Source of the DNA: Saccharomonospora piscinae
Lineage (GTDB): Bacteria > Actinomycetota > Actinomycetes > Mycobacteriales > Pseudonocardiaceae
Length of the DNA stretch: 64,000 bases
Assembly: GCF_005862235.1 (NCBI RefSeq)
Contig: NZ_VCEK01000003.1
Location: 328,480 to 392,479 of the forward strand
Direction: 5' to 3'
The first letter of the stretch is position 1. Each line of letters opens with the position of its first letter. Below the pieces are notes generated by a model. That model was not told the origin of the DNA and made no database searches. It saw only the letters and a list, made by a program, of their open reading frames with translations. Made by a program: the position numbers and the translations under genes. Shown in pieces: positions 11,333 through 19,717 of the stretch.

Positions 11333-11835
11333 GTCCCATTGAGTTCGAGCCGGTGACCGACACCGATCGCGAGGTCATCGCGCGCCAGCTGGGCAGGCCG
11401 CCGCGCGGGTTGCGGGCAGTGGCGGCCCGCTGCCCCAGCGGCCACCCCGCCGTGGTGCAGACCAGCCCCCGGCTGGAGAACGGCACGCCGTTTCCCACGC
11501 TGTACTACCTCACCTGCCCGACACTGTGCTCGATGGTGGGCACGCTGGAGGCGTCCGGCGTCATGCGCGAGATGACGGCCCGGCTCGACGAGGACGACGA
11601 CCTCGCCACCGCCTACCGGCGTGCGCACGAGTCGTACCTCGCCCAACGCGACGCCATCGAGCCGCTGGGGCACCAGGTCACGGCGGGTGGGATGCCGACG
11701 AGGGTGAAGTGCCTGCACGTCCATCTCGCCCACACTCTCGCGTGTGGTGATGGTGTGAACCCTTTCGGTGACGAGACGCTCCGCTGGCTGCGCGCCGAAG
11801 GCTGGCCAATGGGTGAATGCATGCGATCGGCTTAG
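11329..11835 (+). CDS. DUF501 family protein
   Basis: A 168-residue conserved actinobacterial protein, counterpart of Rv1025. Function is not established. Visible family features are DREVIARQLGRPPRG near the start, the Cys-containing LYYLTCPTLCSMVGTLEASG, and a C-terminal RVKCLHVHLAHTLACGDGVNPFGD, with His and Cys residues that could bind metal. GTG at 11329 overlaps the previous stop as GTGA. The GGAGG motif sits only one base before this GTG, so an initiation slightly downstream cannot be excluded. It travels with ftsB-like and ppx genes. Confidence 0.85.
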   Translation: MSPIEFEPVTDTDREVIARQLGRPPRGLRAVAARCPSGHPAVVQTSPRLENGTPFPTLYYLTCPTLCSMVGTLEASGVMREMTARLDEDDDLATAYRRAHESYLAQRDAIEPLGHQVTAGGMPTRVKCLHVHLAHTLACGDGVNPFGDETLRWLRAEGWPMGECMRSA

Positions 11836-11945
11836 CCCGATCGGCGTAATCCGCGTTTGATTCCCTCCGAGGGGGTGAAACGACGAGAGGGTTCAGGCAG
11901 GCTGTGCCGTGACATCCGCGTGATCATCGGTGGGAGGGTGCGAGC

Positions 11946-13442
11946 GTGCGTGCTGAAGAGGGTGACGGAGCGGCCACGTCCGCGAAGTCCGGTCTCCGGC
12001 GCAAAACCACGATCGCCTTCCTCGGTGGTTCGCTGGCCATCCTGCCGGTGATCGCGGTCAGCGACGCCACGGTGCGCTGGGGCGGCCACGAGCCGCAGGA
12101 ACACACGACGGCCGCGCCGCTGGTCGGCGGTCGCCCGCCCGCGTTCGACCCGGTCTCGGTGGACGGCAGCCTGCCCGACGCGCCCACGCCGGAGGAACTG
12201 CGGGTCTACGAGGAGAAGCCGCCCGCGACGGGATCACTCGGCATTCCGGCCTCCGCGCTCGACGCCTACCGGCGCGCGGCCGATCGCATGTTGGCCGACT
12301 ACCCCGGCTGCAACATCGACTGGGCGCTGCTCGCGAGTGTCGGGCGCATCGAGTCCAACCACGCCCGCGGCGGATACGTCCACGAGAACGGCGACACCAC
12401 GGAGCGCATTCTCGGCCCGGTGCTCGACGGTCAGGGCAACGTCGCCGCCATCGCCGACACCGACGGGGGCAGGCACGACGGCGACACGCGCTGGGACCGG
12501 GCCGTCGGACCGATGCAGTTCATCCCGGCCACCTGGCGACGTTACGCCGCCGACGGCAACGGCGACGGCGTGAAGGACCCCAACAACATCTACGACGCCA
12601 CGCTGGCGGCCGGGCGGTACCTGTGCTCGGGCGGCTTCGACCTGTCGGACACCCAGCAGCTGCGCACGGCGATCTACCGCTACAACAACTCGTGGGCCTA
12701 CGTCGACACCGTCATCCGCTGGGCGAAGGCCTACCGCAGCGGTGTGCTGACGTTGCCCGACAGCGACCTGCCCTCGGCCGTGCCGGAGACGCTCCTGGCG
12801 GAGGCACCCAGCACGGGCCGCGACGTCTCGGGTGCGCAGCTCCCGTCCGGCGGCCCCGCGCCGGTCCCGCCCGCGACGGAGACGCCGCGACCCGAGGACC
12901 CGAAGGATCCCGAGAACCCGAAGGACCCCGAGAACCCGAAGGACCCCGAGGACCCGGAGCAGCCGGAGGACCCCGAGAACCCCAAGGACCCCGAGAACCC
13001 GGAGCAGCCGGAGGACCCGGAAGAGCCCGGAGACCCGGAAGAGCCGACGGACCCGGAGCAGCCGGAAGAGCCCGAGGACCCGGAAGAACCCGAAGAGCCG
13101 GAGGACCCGGAAGAGCCCGAGGAGCCCGACGAGCCGGAGGAGCCCGAGGACCCGTCCGAGGAGGAGCCGCCGCCCGGCGAGGGCGAGGCGCCGGAGGAGT
13201 GTGACACCGAGGGTGGGGACGTGACCTCGGCCGAGTCGACCGAGGCGACCACCTCGCCGGAGTCGACCACGACGGAGCCGACGCAGACCTCCACGGTCGA
13301 TGGAGAGTCCCCCGACGGCACGACCGATCCCACGGACCCACCGTGTGAGGACGACGAGTCGCCGGAGGACGGCGAGGACGACGAGGACGACCATGCCTCG
13401 GCGACCGCGACCTCGGCCACCAAGGAGCGGGGCGAGGGCTAG
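11946..13442 (+). CDS. membrane-anchored lytic transglycosylase with acidic Pro-Glu repeat tail
   Basis: A 498-residue SLT-like murein transglycosylase. There is an N-terminal signal/anchor (about 20-40), then a catalytic domain with NIDWALLASVGRIESNHAR (catalytic Glu136) and AVGPMQFIPATWRRYAADGNGDG, ending near 260. It cleaves the glycan strand of peptidoglycan outside the membrane. Residues about 305-420 are a nearly pure run of PEDPE/PENPKD repeats, followed by an acidic Ser/Thr-rich tail with two Cys; this probably spans or binds the wall. GTG at 11946 has GGAGG eight bases upstream. It occupies the neighbourhood of mycobacterial LpqU. Confidence 0.88.
   Translation: MRAEEGDGAATSAKSGLRRKTTIAFLGGSLAILPVIAVSDATVRWGGHEPQEHTTAAPLVGGRPPAFDPVSVDGSLPDAPTPEELRVYEEKPPATGSLGIPASALDAYRRAADRMLADYPGCNIDWALLASVGRIESNHARGGYVHENGDTTERILGPVLDGQGNVAAIADTDGGRHDGDTRWDRAVGPMQFIPATWRRYAADGNGDGVKDPNNIYDATLAAGRYLCSGGFDLSDTQQLRTAIYRYNNSWAYVDTVIRWAKAYRSGVLTLPDSDLPSAVPETLLAEAPSTGRDVSGAQLPSGGPAPVPPATETPRPEDPKDPENPKDPENPKDPEDPEQPEDPENPKDPENPEQPEDPEEPGDPEEPTDPEQPEEPEDPEEPEEPEDPEEPEEPDEPEEPEDPSEEEPPPGEGEAPEECDTEGGDVTSAESTEATTSPESTTTEPTQTSTVDGESPDGTTDPTDPPCEDDESPEDGEDDEDDHASATATSATKERGEG
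12890..13170 (+). repeat. degenerate 9-12 bp coding repeats (Pro-Glu/Asp)
   Basis: Within the transglycosylase gene about 280 bases are built from near-identical codon blocks encoding P-E-D/N-P-K/E. They probably expanded by slippage; the encoded segment is highly acidic and extended. Confidence 0.85.
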
Positions 13443-13445
13443 GGT
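13440..13445 (+). promoter_or_regulatory. -10 box of probable leaderless ppx promoter
   Basis: TAGGGT lies seven bases before the ppx ATG, and no Shine-Dalgarno is present. Its first base is in the stop codon of the transglycosylase gene. The spacing is that expected when transcription starts at the start codon. Confidence 0.5.
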
Positions 13446-13452
13446 TGGCGGC

Positions 13453-14406
13453 ATGCCACGGGTAGCTGCCATCGACTGCGGAACCAACTCGATTCGCCTG
13501 CTCGTCGCCGAGGTCACGCACCGGCACGACGGCAGCGTCGACCTGCGCGATCTGCACCGCGAGATGCGCGTCGTACGTCTCGGTCAGGGCGTCGACGCGA
13601 CGGGCAGGCTGGCGCCGGAGGCGCTGGAGCGCACCAGGGAGGCGCTGAAGGCGTACGCGGTGGCGGCGCGGCGCAAGGGCGTCGAGCGGCTGCGCATGGT
13701 GGCGACCTCGGCCACCCGGGACGCGAGCAACCGCGACGAGTTCTTCGCCATGACGCGGGAGCTGCTCGGCACGGAGGCCGAGGTCATCAGCGGCGACGAG
13801 GAGGCCAGGCTGTCGTTCGCCGGCGCGGTGGGGGAGCAGGATCCCGACGACGGACCGTTTCTGGTCGTGGACGTCGGGGGCGGCTCGACCGAGCTCGTGC
13901 TCGGCGCCTGGGACGGCAGCGCAGCGGACGTGTGGGCCGCGCGTTCGGTCGACATCGGGTGTGTGCGGCTGACCGAGCGCACCCTGCGTTCCGATCCGCC
14001 GACGCCCGACGAGATCGCCGAGGCGGAGGCGCTGGTCGTGCGCACGCTGGCGCCCGCCTTCGACGCCGTGGACGTCGCCAAGGCCGGGCGGTGGATCGGC
14101 GTGGCCGGAACGGTCACCACGCTGTCGGCGGTGGCGCAGCGCCTGCCCGAGTACGACTCGCAGCGCACCCACCTGTCCACCCTGTCGCCGGACCGGATCG
14201 AGTCGGTGGTCGGTGACCTGCTCGCGGCCGACCACGCCGCGCGCGCCGAGAATCCGGTGATCCATCCGGGCCGGGTGGACGTCATCGGCGGCGGCGGGCT
14301 GATCGTGCGGGTCCTGGCGGAGCAGATCGCCCAGCGCGGTGGCCCTGCCGACCTCGTGGTGAGCGAACACGACATCCTGGACGGCATCGCCCTGTCCCTG
14401 GCCTGA
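13453..14406 (+). CDS. ppx: exopolyphosphatase / pppGpp phosphohydrolase (Ppx/GppA family)
   Basis: A 317-residue short-form Ppx/GppA enzyme, like mycobacterial Ppx1 (Rv1026), hydrolysing polyphosphate ends and/or (p)ppGpp. It has the ASKHA-fold phosphate-binding motifs: AAIDCGTNSIRLLVAEV at residues 4-20, ISGDEEARLSFAGAV with catalytic acid, FLVVDVGGGSTELVLG, and SVDIGCVRLTER. The C-terminal HD-type extension of long forms is absent. ATG at 13453 starts the first motif at the usual place. It is convergent with the S10 peptidase, with the 21-bp repeats between them. Confidence 0.94.
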   Translation: MPRVAAIDCGTNSIRLLVAEVTHRHDGSVDLRDLHREMRVVRLGQGVDATGRLAPEALERTREALKAYAVAARRKGVERLRMVATSATRDASNRDEFFAMTRELLGTEAEVISGDEEARLSFAGAVGEQDPDDGPFLVVDVGGGSTELVLGAWDGSAADVWAARSVDIGCVRLTERTLRSDPPTPDEIAEAEALVVRTLAPAFDAVDVAKAGRWIGVAGTVTTLSAVAQRLPEYDSQRTHLSTLSPDRIESVVGDLLAADHAARAENPVIHPGRVDVIGGGGLIVRVLAEQIAQRGGPADLVVSEHDILDGIALSLA

Positions 14407-14410
14407 CACC

Positions 14411-14500
14411 CGTGTCCGCAACCTGCGTAGCCGTGTCCGCAGTCTGCGTAGCCGTGTCCGCAGGTTGCGTAGCCGTGTCCGCAGTTCCGGCAGACACGGC
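14411..14500. repeat. 21-bp constant/variable repeat array (cluster 2)
   Basis: Four consecutive units of the GTAGCCGTGTCCGCA core on the plus strand with different six-base spacers (ACCTGC, GTCTGC, GGTTGC, then GTTCCG), ending with an inverted fragment (CAGACACGGC). It starts four bases after the ppx stop and lies in the gap to the convergent S10 peptidase gene. Confidence 0.93.
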
Positions 14501-14550
14501 GGTCACGCTCGGCGAGGCGAGGCCACCCCGCCGAGCGTGACCGTGACCCG

Positions 14551-16032
14551 CTACCGGTTCGAGCTGTTCAGCACGAACTCCGCCAGGTCGCGTGCCTGCC
14601 GCACGCGGGACTCGTCGTGGACATACATCATGTGCCCCGCCGGGTAGTAGGCGGTGTCCACGTTGGACCGCAGTTCCTCGGGGATTTGCAGCTGGGCGAG
14701 CACGTGTTCCGCCGCGTAGTGCGGGGTCGCGCCGTCGTAGTAGCCGAGCGCGACGTGGACCCGCAGGTGCGGGTTGGCGCGCATGGCGGCGCTGAGGTCG
14801 TCCACCACGGACACGGGCCTGCCCTCGAAGTCCGAGTAGGACCACGCCCGGTTGACGTCGAGCGACAGGATCTCGTACGGCAGGTCGTTGGCGTAGCCGA
14901 GTTCGCCGCGCACGTAGTGGTTGAACGTCGCCGAGTACGCGCCGATGATGCGGGAGATCGAGGCGTCGTCGCTCATCTGCTCCCGGCCGCCGTCGGGCTC
15001 CCACGTGGTGAACCGGCCGTCCATGCGCCCGGTGGTCAGTCCCCGGTCCCGGAGCAGTTCGGTGAAGAACCGGACGTGCTCGATCCGCAGGTTCACCCGA
15101 TCCACATAGGATTCCGAAAGGCCGGTGAGCCGCGCCAGCCGTGCCACGACGTCGGCGCGTTCGTCGGCCGACAACCGCGAGCCGCGCCGCAGGGCCCACG
15201 GAAGGTCGCGGGACGCGAACTCCTCGGCCTCGGCCAGCACCTCGTCGAACGGCCGGTCGCCGTGCTTGCCGTGGTAGTGCGCGATGGCCGCGTACGTCGG
15301 CACGAACAGCGAGTACGGAAGGTCGTTGCCCTCGGTGAACCTGATGGTGCCCATGTCGAGCACCGAGGAGATCAGCAACAGCCCGTTCAGGTACAGGCCG
15401 TGCCGGTCCTGCAGGTGCGACGCCAGCGCGGCGGCGCGCAGCGTGCCGTACGACTCGCCCGCCACGAACTTCGGCGACAGCCACCGCCCGTTGCGGGACG
15501 TCCACAGCCGGATGACCTCGCCGACGGCCTCCACGTCGGGAGTGAAGCCGTGGTACTCCTTCGGCTTCTCGCCTGCGACCGCGCGGGAGTAGCCCGTGGA
15601 GACGGGGTCGATGAACACCAGGTCGCTGTGCGTCAGCAGCGTCTCGGGGTTGTCCTCCAGCCGGTAGGGCGGCGGCTCGGGCGCGTCCACGTCACCGGAC
15701 ACCGCCCGGCGCGGCCCCAGCACGCCGAGGTGCAACCAGATGCTCGACGATCCCGGCCCGCCGTTGAACGCGAAGGTCACCGGCCGCGAGCCGGGGTCGG
15801 CCCCGTCGAGGGTGTAGGTGGTGACGAACACCTCGGCCTTGGGCTTGTGGCCCTCGAACGCGCCGTCGGTCAGCACCTCCTTGCGCAGCACGATGCGGCC
15901 GGTACTGGCGGTGTAGGCGAGTTCGCGGCCACCCGCCGACAGCGTGTGGTGCGTGGTCACGAGGTCGTCGCGCGGTTCCGTGTCCTTGGGGGAGTTCTGC
16001 TCGGCCTTGTCCTCGGTGTTCTCTGCTGGCAT
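14551..16032 (-). CDS. S10-family serine carboxypeptidase-like peptidase
   Basis: A 493-residue alpha/beta-hydrolase peptidase of family S10, which removes C-terminal residues and is rarer in bacteria than in fungi and plants. Visible are the oxyanion-hole segment TFAFNGGPGSSSIWLHLG (about 86-103), LVFIDPVSTGYS, catalytic Ser194 in VAGESYGTLRA, and the C-terminal YPAGHMMYVH with catalytic His. No signal peptide is evident, so it appears cytoplasmic. ATG at 16032 has no Shine-Dalgarno, but TAAATT lies six bases upstream on the minus strand, suggesting a leaderless transcript. It is divergent from the UDG gene with only 32 bases between. Confidence 0.88.
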   Translation of the reverse strand: MPAENTEDKAEQNSPKDTEPRDDLVTTHHTLSAGGRELAYTASTGRIVLRKEVLTDGAFEGHKPKAEVFVTTYTLDGADPGSRPVTFAFNGGPGSSSIWLHLGVLGPRRAVSGDVDAPEPPPYRLEDNPETLLTHSDLVFIDPVSTGYSRAVAGEKPKEYHGFTPDVEAVGEVIRLWTSRNGRWLSPKFVAGESYGTLRAAALASHLQDRHGLYLNGLLLISSVLDMGTIRFTEGNDLPYSLFVPTYAAIAHYHGKHGDRPFDEVLAEAEEFASRDLPWALRRGSRLSADERADVVARLARLTGLSESYVDRVNLRIEHVRFFTELLRDRGLTTGRMDGRFTTWEPDGGREQMSDDASISRIIGAYSATFNHYVRGELGYANDLPYEILSLDVNRAWSYSDFEGRPVSVVDDLSAAMRANPHLRVHVALGYYDGATPHYAAEHVLAQLQIPEELRSNVDTAYYPAGHMMYVHDESRVRQARDLAEFVLNSSNR

Positions 16033-16064
16033 GCGCTCAATTTAGGCCACGGCACAATGGGGCG

Positions 16065-16772
16065 GTGAGTGCCTCGTGGAAGTCCCTGGCCCAGCTCGAC
16101 GCGGCCGTCAGCGAGTGCCGTGCGTGCCCCCGGCTCGTCCAGTGGCGGGAAGAGGTGGCGCGCACGAAACGAGCCGCGTTCGCCGACCAGACCTACTGGG
16201 GGCGGCCCGTGCCCGGGTTCGGGCCCGACGACGCGTCGCTCGCCATCGTCGGGCTCGCGCCCGCCGCGCACGGCGCGAACCGGACGGGCCGCATGTTCAC
16301 CGGCGACCGCTCCGGCGACGTGCTCTACCAGGCGCTGTACGACGTGGGGCTGGCGTCGCAGCCCACGGCCACTCACCGCGACGACGGGCTGACGCTGCGG
16401 GGCACGCGCATCACCGCGCCCGTCCACTGCGCCCCGCCCGCGAACAAGCCGACGCCCGGCGAGCGGGACACGTGCCGGCACTGGTTGGCCGACGAGCTCG
16501 CTCTGCTGCGTCCCACGCTCAAAGTGGTGCTCGTGCTCGGCGCGTTCGGCTGGCAGGCGCTGCTTCCCGTGCTGGCCGACGCGGGGTGGACGATCCCGAG
16601 GCCGAAGCCGAAGTTCGGGCACGACGTGCGTGTCACGCTGCAGGGGCCGACGCCGCTGCACCTGCTGGGCTGCTACCACGTGTCGCAGCAGAACACCTTC
16701 ACCGGCACGCTCACTCCCGCGATGCTGCGCTCGGTGCTGTCCGAGGCGGCCTCACTGGCCGGACTGCCCTGA
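16065..16772 (+). CDS. uracil-DNA glycosylase, family 5 (UdgB) type
   Basis: A 235-residue base-excision repair enzyme removing uracil and deaminated bases. Four Cys at 18, 21, 122 and 137 fit the 4Fe-4S cluster of thermophile-type UDGs. The active-site motifs GLAPAAHGANRTGRMFTGD (63-81) and HVSQQNTFTG (near 205) are those of family 5 rather than family 4; family 5 lacks the catalytic Asp/Asn in the first motif, as seen here. GTG at 16065 follows CACAAT by six bases and has no Shine-Dalgarno, consistent with leaderless initiation. Its last 21 bases overlap the convergent monooxygenase-like gene. Confidence 0.92.
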   Translation: MSASWKSLAQLDAAVSECRACPRLVQWREEVARTKRAAFADQTYWGRPVPGFGPDDASLAIVGLAPAAHGANRTGRMFTGDRSGDVLYQALYDVGLASQPTATHRDDGLTLRGTRITAPVHCAPPANKPTPGERDTCRHWLADELALLRPTLKVVLVLGAFGWQALLPVLADAGWTIPRPKPKFGHDVRVTLQGPTPLHLLGCYHVSQQNTFTGTLTPAMLRSVLSEAASLAGLP

Positions 16773-17114
16773 GGGGCGGCGGAACCCGTACCGGCGGGTG
16801 ACGCGGGTGACGTGGACGTCGAACTCTTCATACCAGCGCTCGCGGCCCGTCTCGCGGGCCAGCGTGTGCTCGGCGTGGCGGCGCCACGCTTCGATGGCAC
16901 GCTCGTCGCGCCAGTATGAGACCGTGATGCCGAGGCCACCGGACTCGGCGGGGTCGCGGGCGGAGTCGACGCCCAGGAACCCCGGTTGTTCGGCGGCCAG
17001 TTGCACCATCCGCTCCGCCGTCGCGGCGTAGCCGTGGTCGTCGTCTGTGCGGTGCGACACGAAGATCACCGCGTAGTACGGCGGGTCCGGGAACTCGCGG
17101 TCTGCCAAAGCCAT
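16752..17114 (-). CDS. antibiotic biosynthesis monooxygenase (ABM) domain protein
   Basis: A 120-residue dimeric alpha-beta-barrel protein of the ABM family. Residues 13-95 show the strand-helix pattern: YYAVIFVSHRTDDDHGYAATAERMVQLAAEQPGFLGVDSARDP, then GITVSYWRDERAIEAWRRHAEHTLARE and WYEEFDVHVTRV. Members act as small monooxygenases or haem-binding or degrading proteins; substrate is unknown. The 3' end overlaps the UDG gene tail-to-tail. Only a weak TACACC precedes the ATG, and no Shine-Dalgarno is clear. Confidence 0.85.
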   Translation of the reverse strand: MALADREFPDPPYYAVIFVSHRTDDDHGYAATAERMVQLAAEQPGFLGVDSARDPAESGGLGITVSYWRDERAIEAWRRHAEHTLARETGRERWYEEFDVHVTRVTRRYGFRRPSGQSGQ

Positions 17115-17261
17115 ACCACGGGTGTATCAGCCGGGTCTGACAGTCCCGGCCGTGACGTCGCCCACCGGGGCCAACTGAATCGTTTGGGTAGCGTGGCGAC
17201 GCTGGTCACAGCCGGGCAGGGGTACCTAACATCGGAGGGTTTCGAGTGCCACCATGGACGC

Positions 17262-18584
17262 ATGGCAGTCAAGTCGGAACCGACGCGGATCCTGATCCTC
17301 GGTGGCGGGTACGTCGGCCTGTACACAGCCCTCGGGCTGCAGAAGAAGCTGCGGGCCAACGAGGCATCCGTGACCGTCGTCGACCCGCAGCCGCACATGA
17401 CCTACCAGCCGTTCCTCCCGGAGGCGGCGGCCGGGTCCATCGAGCCGCGCCACGTGGTGGTGCCGCTGCGCCGGGTGCTCCGACGCTGCCACGTCCTGAC
17501 CGCGCGCGTCACCTCCATCGAGAACGAGAGCAAGACGGTGACCGTGGAGGCGCCGGACGGCCACATTGAGCAGCTGCACTACGACGTGCTCGTGGTGGCC
17601 CTCGGCTCGGTCGCGCGACTGCTGCCGATCCCGGGACTCGCCGAGCAGGGCATCGCCTTCAAGACGATCGGTGAGGCCATCTACCTGCGCAACCACGTGC
17701 TGACGAAGCTCGACGAGGCCGCCAGCACGCTCGATCCCGAGCTGCGCAAGCGACTGCTCACGTTCACCGTGGTGGGCGGCGGTTTCGCCGGTATCGAGGC
17801 GCTCGCCGAACTGGAGGACATGACCCGCGACGCCACGCGCTACTACGAGAACATCCAGCCGGAGGACATCCGCTGGGTGCTCGTGGAGGCCGCGGGCCGG
17901 ATCCTGCCCGAGGTCCGCGAGACGCTCGGCGTCTGGACCGCCGAGCAGCTGGAGAAGCGCGGCATCGAGGTGTATCTCTCGACGGCGGCGAAGTCGTTCG
18001 AAGACGGCCACGTCGTGCTCTCCGACGGCACCGAGTTCGACAGCGACACCATCATCTGGACCGCGGGTGTGAAGGCCAATCCCGTGCTGGCGGAGTCCGA
18101 CCTGCCCCGCGACAAGCGCGGCAGGCTGCAGGCCACCGCCGCACTGCAGGTCGTGGGCCACCCCGAGGTCTGGACCGCGGGTGACATCGCCTCGGTGCCC
18201 GACCTGTCGCGCACCGAGGGCGACCCCACCGCGACGTGCCCGCCCAACGCCCAGCACGCGGTGCGCCAGGCCCGCCACCTGGCCAAGAACATCATCACCG
18301 TGCTGCGGGGCGGCACGCCGAGCGACTACTTCCACAAGAACCTCGGCGCGGTCGCCGGCCTCGGCCTGCACAAGGGCGTGGCCGACGCCATGAAGCTGAA
18401 GATCAAGGGCTTTCCCGCGTGGCTGTTCCACCGCGCCTACCACGTCAAGGCGATGCCGACCTTCAACCGCAAGGTGCGCATCATGCTGGACTGGGTGCTC
18501 GGGGGACTGTTCCGCCGCGAGACCGTGTCGCTGGGCCAGATCAACAACCCGAAGGAAGAGTTCGACCGGGCGTCGCGCTCGTAG
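17262..18584 (+). CDS. ndh: type II NADH dehydrogenase (NDH-2)
   Basis: A 440-residue peripheral membrane flavoenzyme that oxidises NADH and reduces menaquinone without proton pumping. It has the FAD-binding ILILGGGYVGLYTALGLQ (residues 10-27), the NADH-binding VVGGGFAGIEALAEL near 170, the quinone/FAD motif VWTAGDIASVPDL near 305, and a C-terminal amphipathic basic region (KLKIKGFPAWLFHRAYHVKAMPTFNRK) for membrane attachment. ATG at 17262 starts just ahead of the FAD motif; 92 upstream in-frame codons have no homologous character and overlap the ABM gene. A tRNA gene follows 25 bases after the stop. Confidence 0.96.
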   Translation: MAVKSEPTRILILGGGYVGLYTALGLQKKLRANEASVTVVDPQPHMTYQPFLPEAAAGSIEPRHVVVPLRRVLRRCHVLTARVTSIENESKTVTVEAPDGHIEQLHYDVLVVALGSVARLLPIPGLAEQGIAFKTIGEAIYLRNHVLTKLDEAASTLDPELRKRLLTFTVVGGGFAGIEALAELEDMTRDATRYYENIQPEDIRWVLVEAAGRILPEVRETLGVWTAEQLEKRGIEVYLSTAAKSFEDGHVVLSDGTEFDSDTIIWTAGVKANPVLAESDLPRDKRGRLQATAALQVVGHPEVWTAGDIASVPDLSRTEGDPTATCPPNAQHAVRQARHLAKNIITVLRGGTPSDYFHKNLGAVAGLGLHKGVADAMKLKIKGFPAWLFHRAYHVKAMPTFNRKVRIMLDWVLGGLFRRETVSLGQINNPKEEFDRASRS

Positions 18585-18609
18585 TGGGACGGGGGCTTAA
18601 GCTAGCCGT

Positions 18610-18686
18610 GCCCCCGTAGCCCAATCGGCAGAGGCGGTCGACTTAAAATCGACGCAGTGCGGGTTCGAGTCCCGTCGGGGGCACCA
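18610..18686 (+). tRNA. tRNA-Leu (UAA), short variable loop
   Basis: A full cloverleaf with acceptor GCCCCCG (18610-18616) pairing with CGGGGGC (18676-18682), discriminator A and encoded CCA to 18686. The anticodon stem GTCGA/TCGAC closes loop CTTAAAA with anticodon TAA at 18644-18646, reading UUA. The T arm is GCGGG-TTCGAGT-CCCGT. The variable loop is only five bases (GCAGT), whereas bacterial leucine tRNAs normally have a long variable arm. The D arm fits with G10-C25, C11-G24, C12-G23 pairs. It lies just downstream of ndh. Confidence 0.93.
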
Positions 18687-18733
18687 ACGGTGCTGGTCGG
18701 CGGCAACTTCCACACGATGGCTCGGCAGTGGGC

Positions 18734-19678
18734 TTACTTGTTCTCGATACGCCCGATCGGGTCGGCGGTTTCGGCGAGTTCGGTCTGCACCTGCTTCCAT
18801 GCGACGTCGTCTATCCCGAGGGCACTGCGGAGGTAGGCCCAGCAGGCCAGCCGAACCAACGCGACCCGCTCCGGGCTCTCGTCGGTGGTGTCGGCGGCGT
18901 TGTAGGCGTGGATTCCGCCGAGCATGTGCTCGGCGCCGAACAGGGTGAGCAGGCTGCGGGCGCCGGGGCTGTACCGGTAGACGTCGGTGAACCAGTCGGG
19001 GCCCCGAGTCGACAGCGCCGACTGGTCGTTGTCACCTGCGACGACGAGGGTCGGCGTCGTCAGGCCGTTGAAGTCGGGGCTCATGAAGGAGAGGTTCTCC
19101 TGGGCGAACGGTGTCAGGTCGTCGCCACCGATGCCGGTCGTCGCGAGGAGCACACCGGCTTTGACCCGGGGGTCGGTCCGGTCCGGTCCGGGCTTTCCGT
19201 CCGCGCCGACGACGCGCGCACCCAGCAGCATGCCGACGGTCTGCCCGCCCCAGGAGTGCCCCGCGACGGCGATGCGGTCGCGGTCGACGCGGTCACCGAG
19301 CCCCGGGACCGCGGCCAGGACGTGGTCGAGTTCGTCGAGTACCCGGACGACGTCCTGGACCCGGGTGTGCCAGATGTCCGGGAACCGGGGGTCGGCGGGG
19401 GTGGTGCCGAGGGTGCGCGAGTCCAGGAACGTGGGCTGGATGACGGCGAAGCCGTTGCCGGCCCAGAAATCGACCAGCGGGTCGTAGGACGACATCGACT
19501 TGCCGAAGCCGTGGGCGAGGACGAGCAGTGGGAGACCGGTGCCGGAGGCGGGGGCCGACACGCGCACCTGGATGTCGTCACCGCGCTCCGGTGCGGACAG
19601 GACCACCGGCTTGACGCTGGTGATCGGGGTGCTCAGGGCGGGAACGGCGCTCGGGGCTGCGGCGTTGGGTGTGGGCAT
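18734..19678 (-). CDS. alpha/beta hydrolase (dienelactone hydrolase/PETase-like fold)
   Basis: A 314-residue alpha/beta hydrolase. The oxyanion segment is LLVLAHGFGKSMSSYDPLV (51-69), the nucleophile elbow AGHSWGGQ with Ser142, the acid probably Asp in VVAGDNDQSA, and the His in GAEHMLGG. It has no clear signal peptide, and its ester or lactone substrate is unknown. ATG at 19678 is preceded by GAAAGAAG on the minus strand at good spacing. It is divergent from a TetR gene with two tandem operator palindromes between, so that regulator is its likely repressor. Confidence 0.88.
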   Translation of the reverse strand: MPTPNAAAPSAVPALSTPITSVKPVVLSAPERGDDIQVRVSAPASGTGLPLLVLAHGFGKSMSSYDPLVDFWAGNGFAVIQPTFLDSRTLGTTPADPRFPDIWHTRVQDVVRVLDELDHVLAAVPGLGDRVDRDRIAVAGHSWGGQTVGMLLGARVVGADGKPGPDRTDPRVKAGVLLATTGIGGDDLTPFAQENLSFMSPDFNGLTTPTLVVAGDNDQSALSTRGPDWFTDVYRYSPGARSLLTLFGAEHMLGGIHAYNAADTTDESPERVALVRLACWAYLRSALGIDDVAWKQVQTELAETADPIGRIENK

Positions 19679-19717
19679 GAACAGCTTCTTTCTCGATGGC
19701 GGCTGGTAAGCTCCTAA

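Noticed and set aside
11836-11945. Possible c-di-AMP (ydaO) riboswitch before the lytic transglycosylase
   Set aside because: Such elements often precede wall hydrolases in actinobacteria, but this gap is only 110 bases and lacks the conserved cores. Only a small CCCTC-CGAGGG palindrome is visible.
12712-14421. Antisense frame with Ser/Gly repeats opposite the transglycosylase tail
   Set aside because: It is the reverse reading of the Pro-Glu codon repeats and of ppx.
14411-14500. CRISPR-like pattern of repeats and variable spacers
   Set aside because: Spacers are six bases and repeats 15, far below CRISPR size; no cas genes are present.
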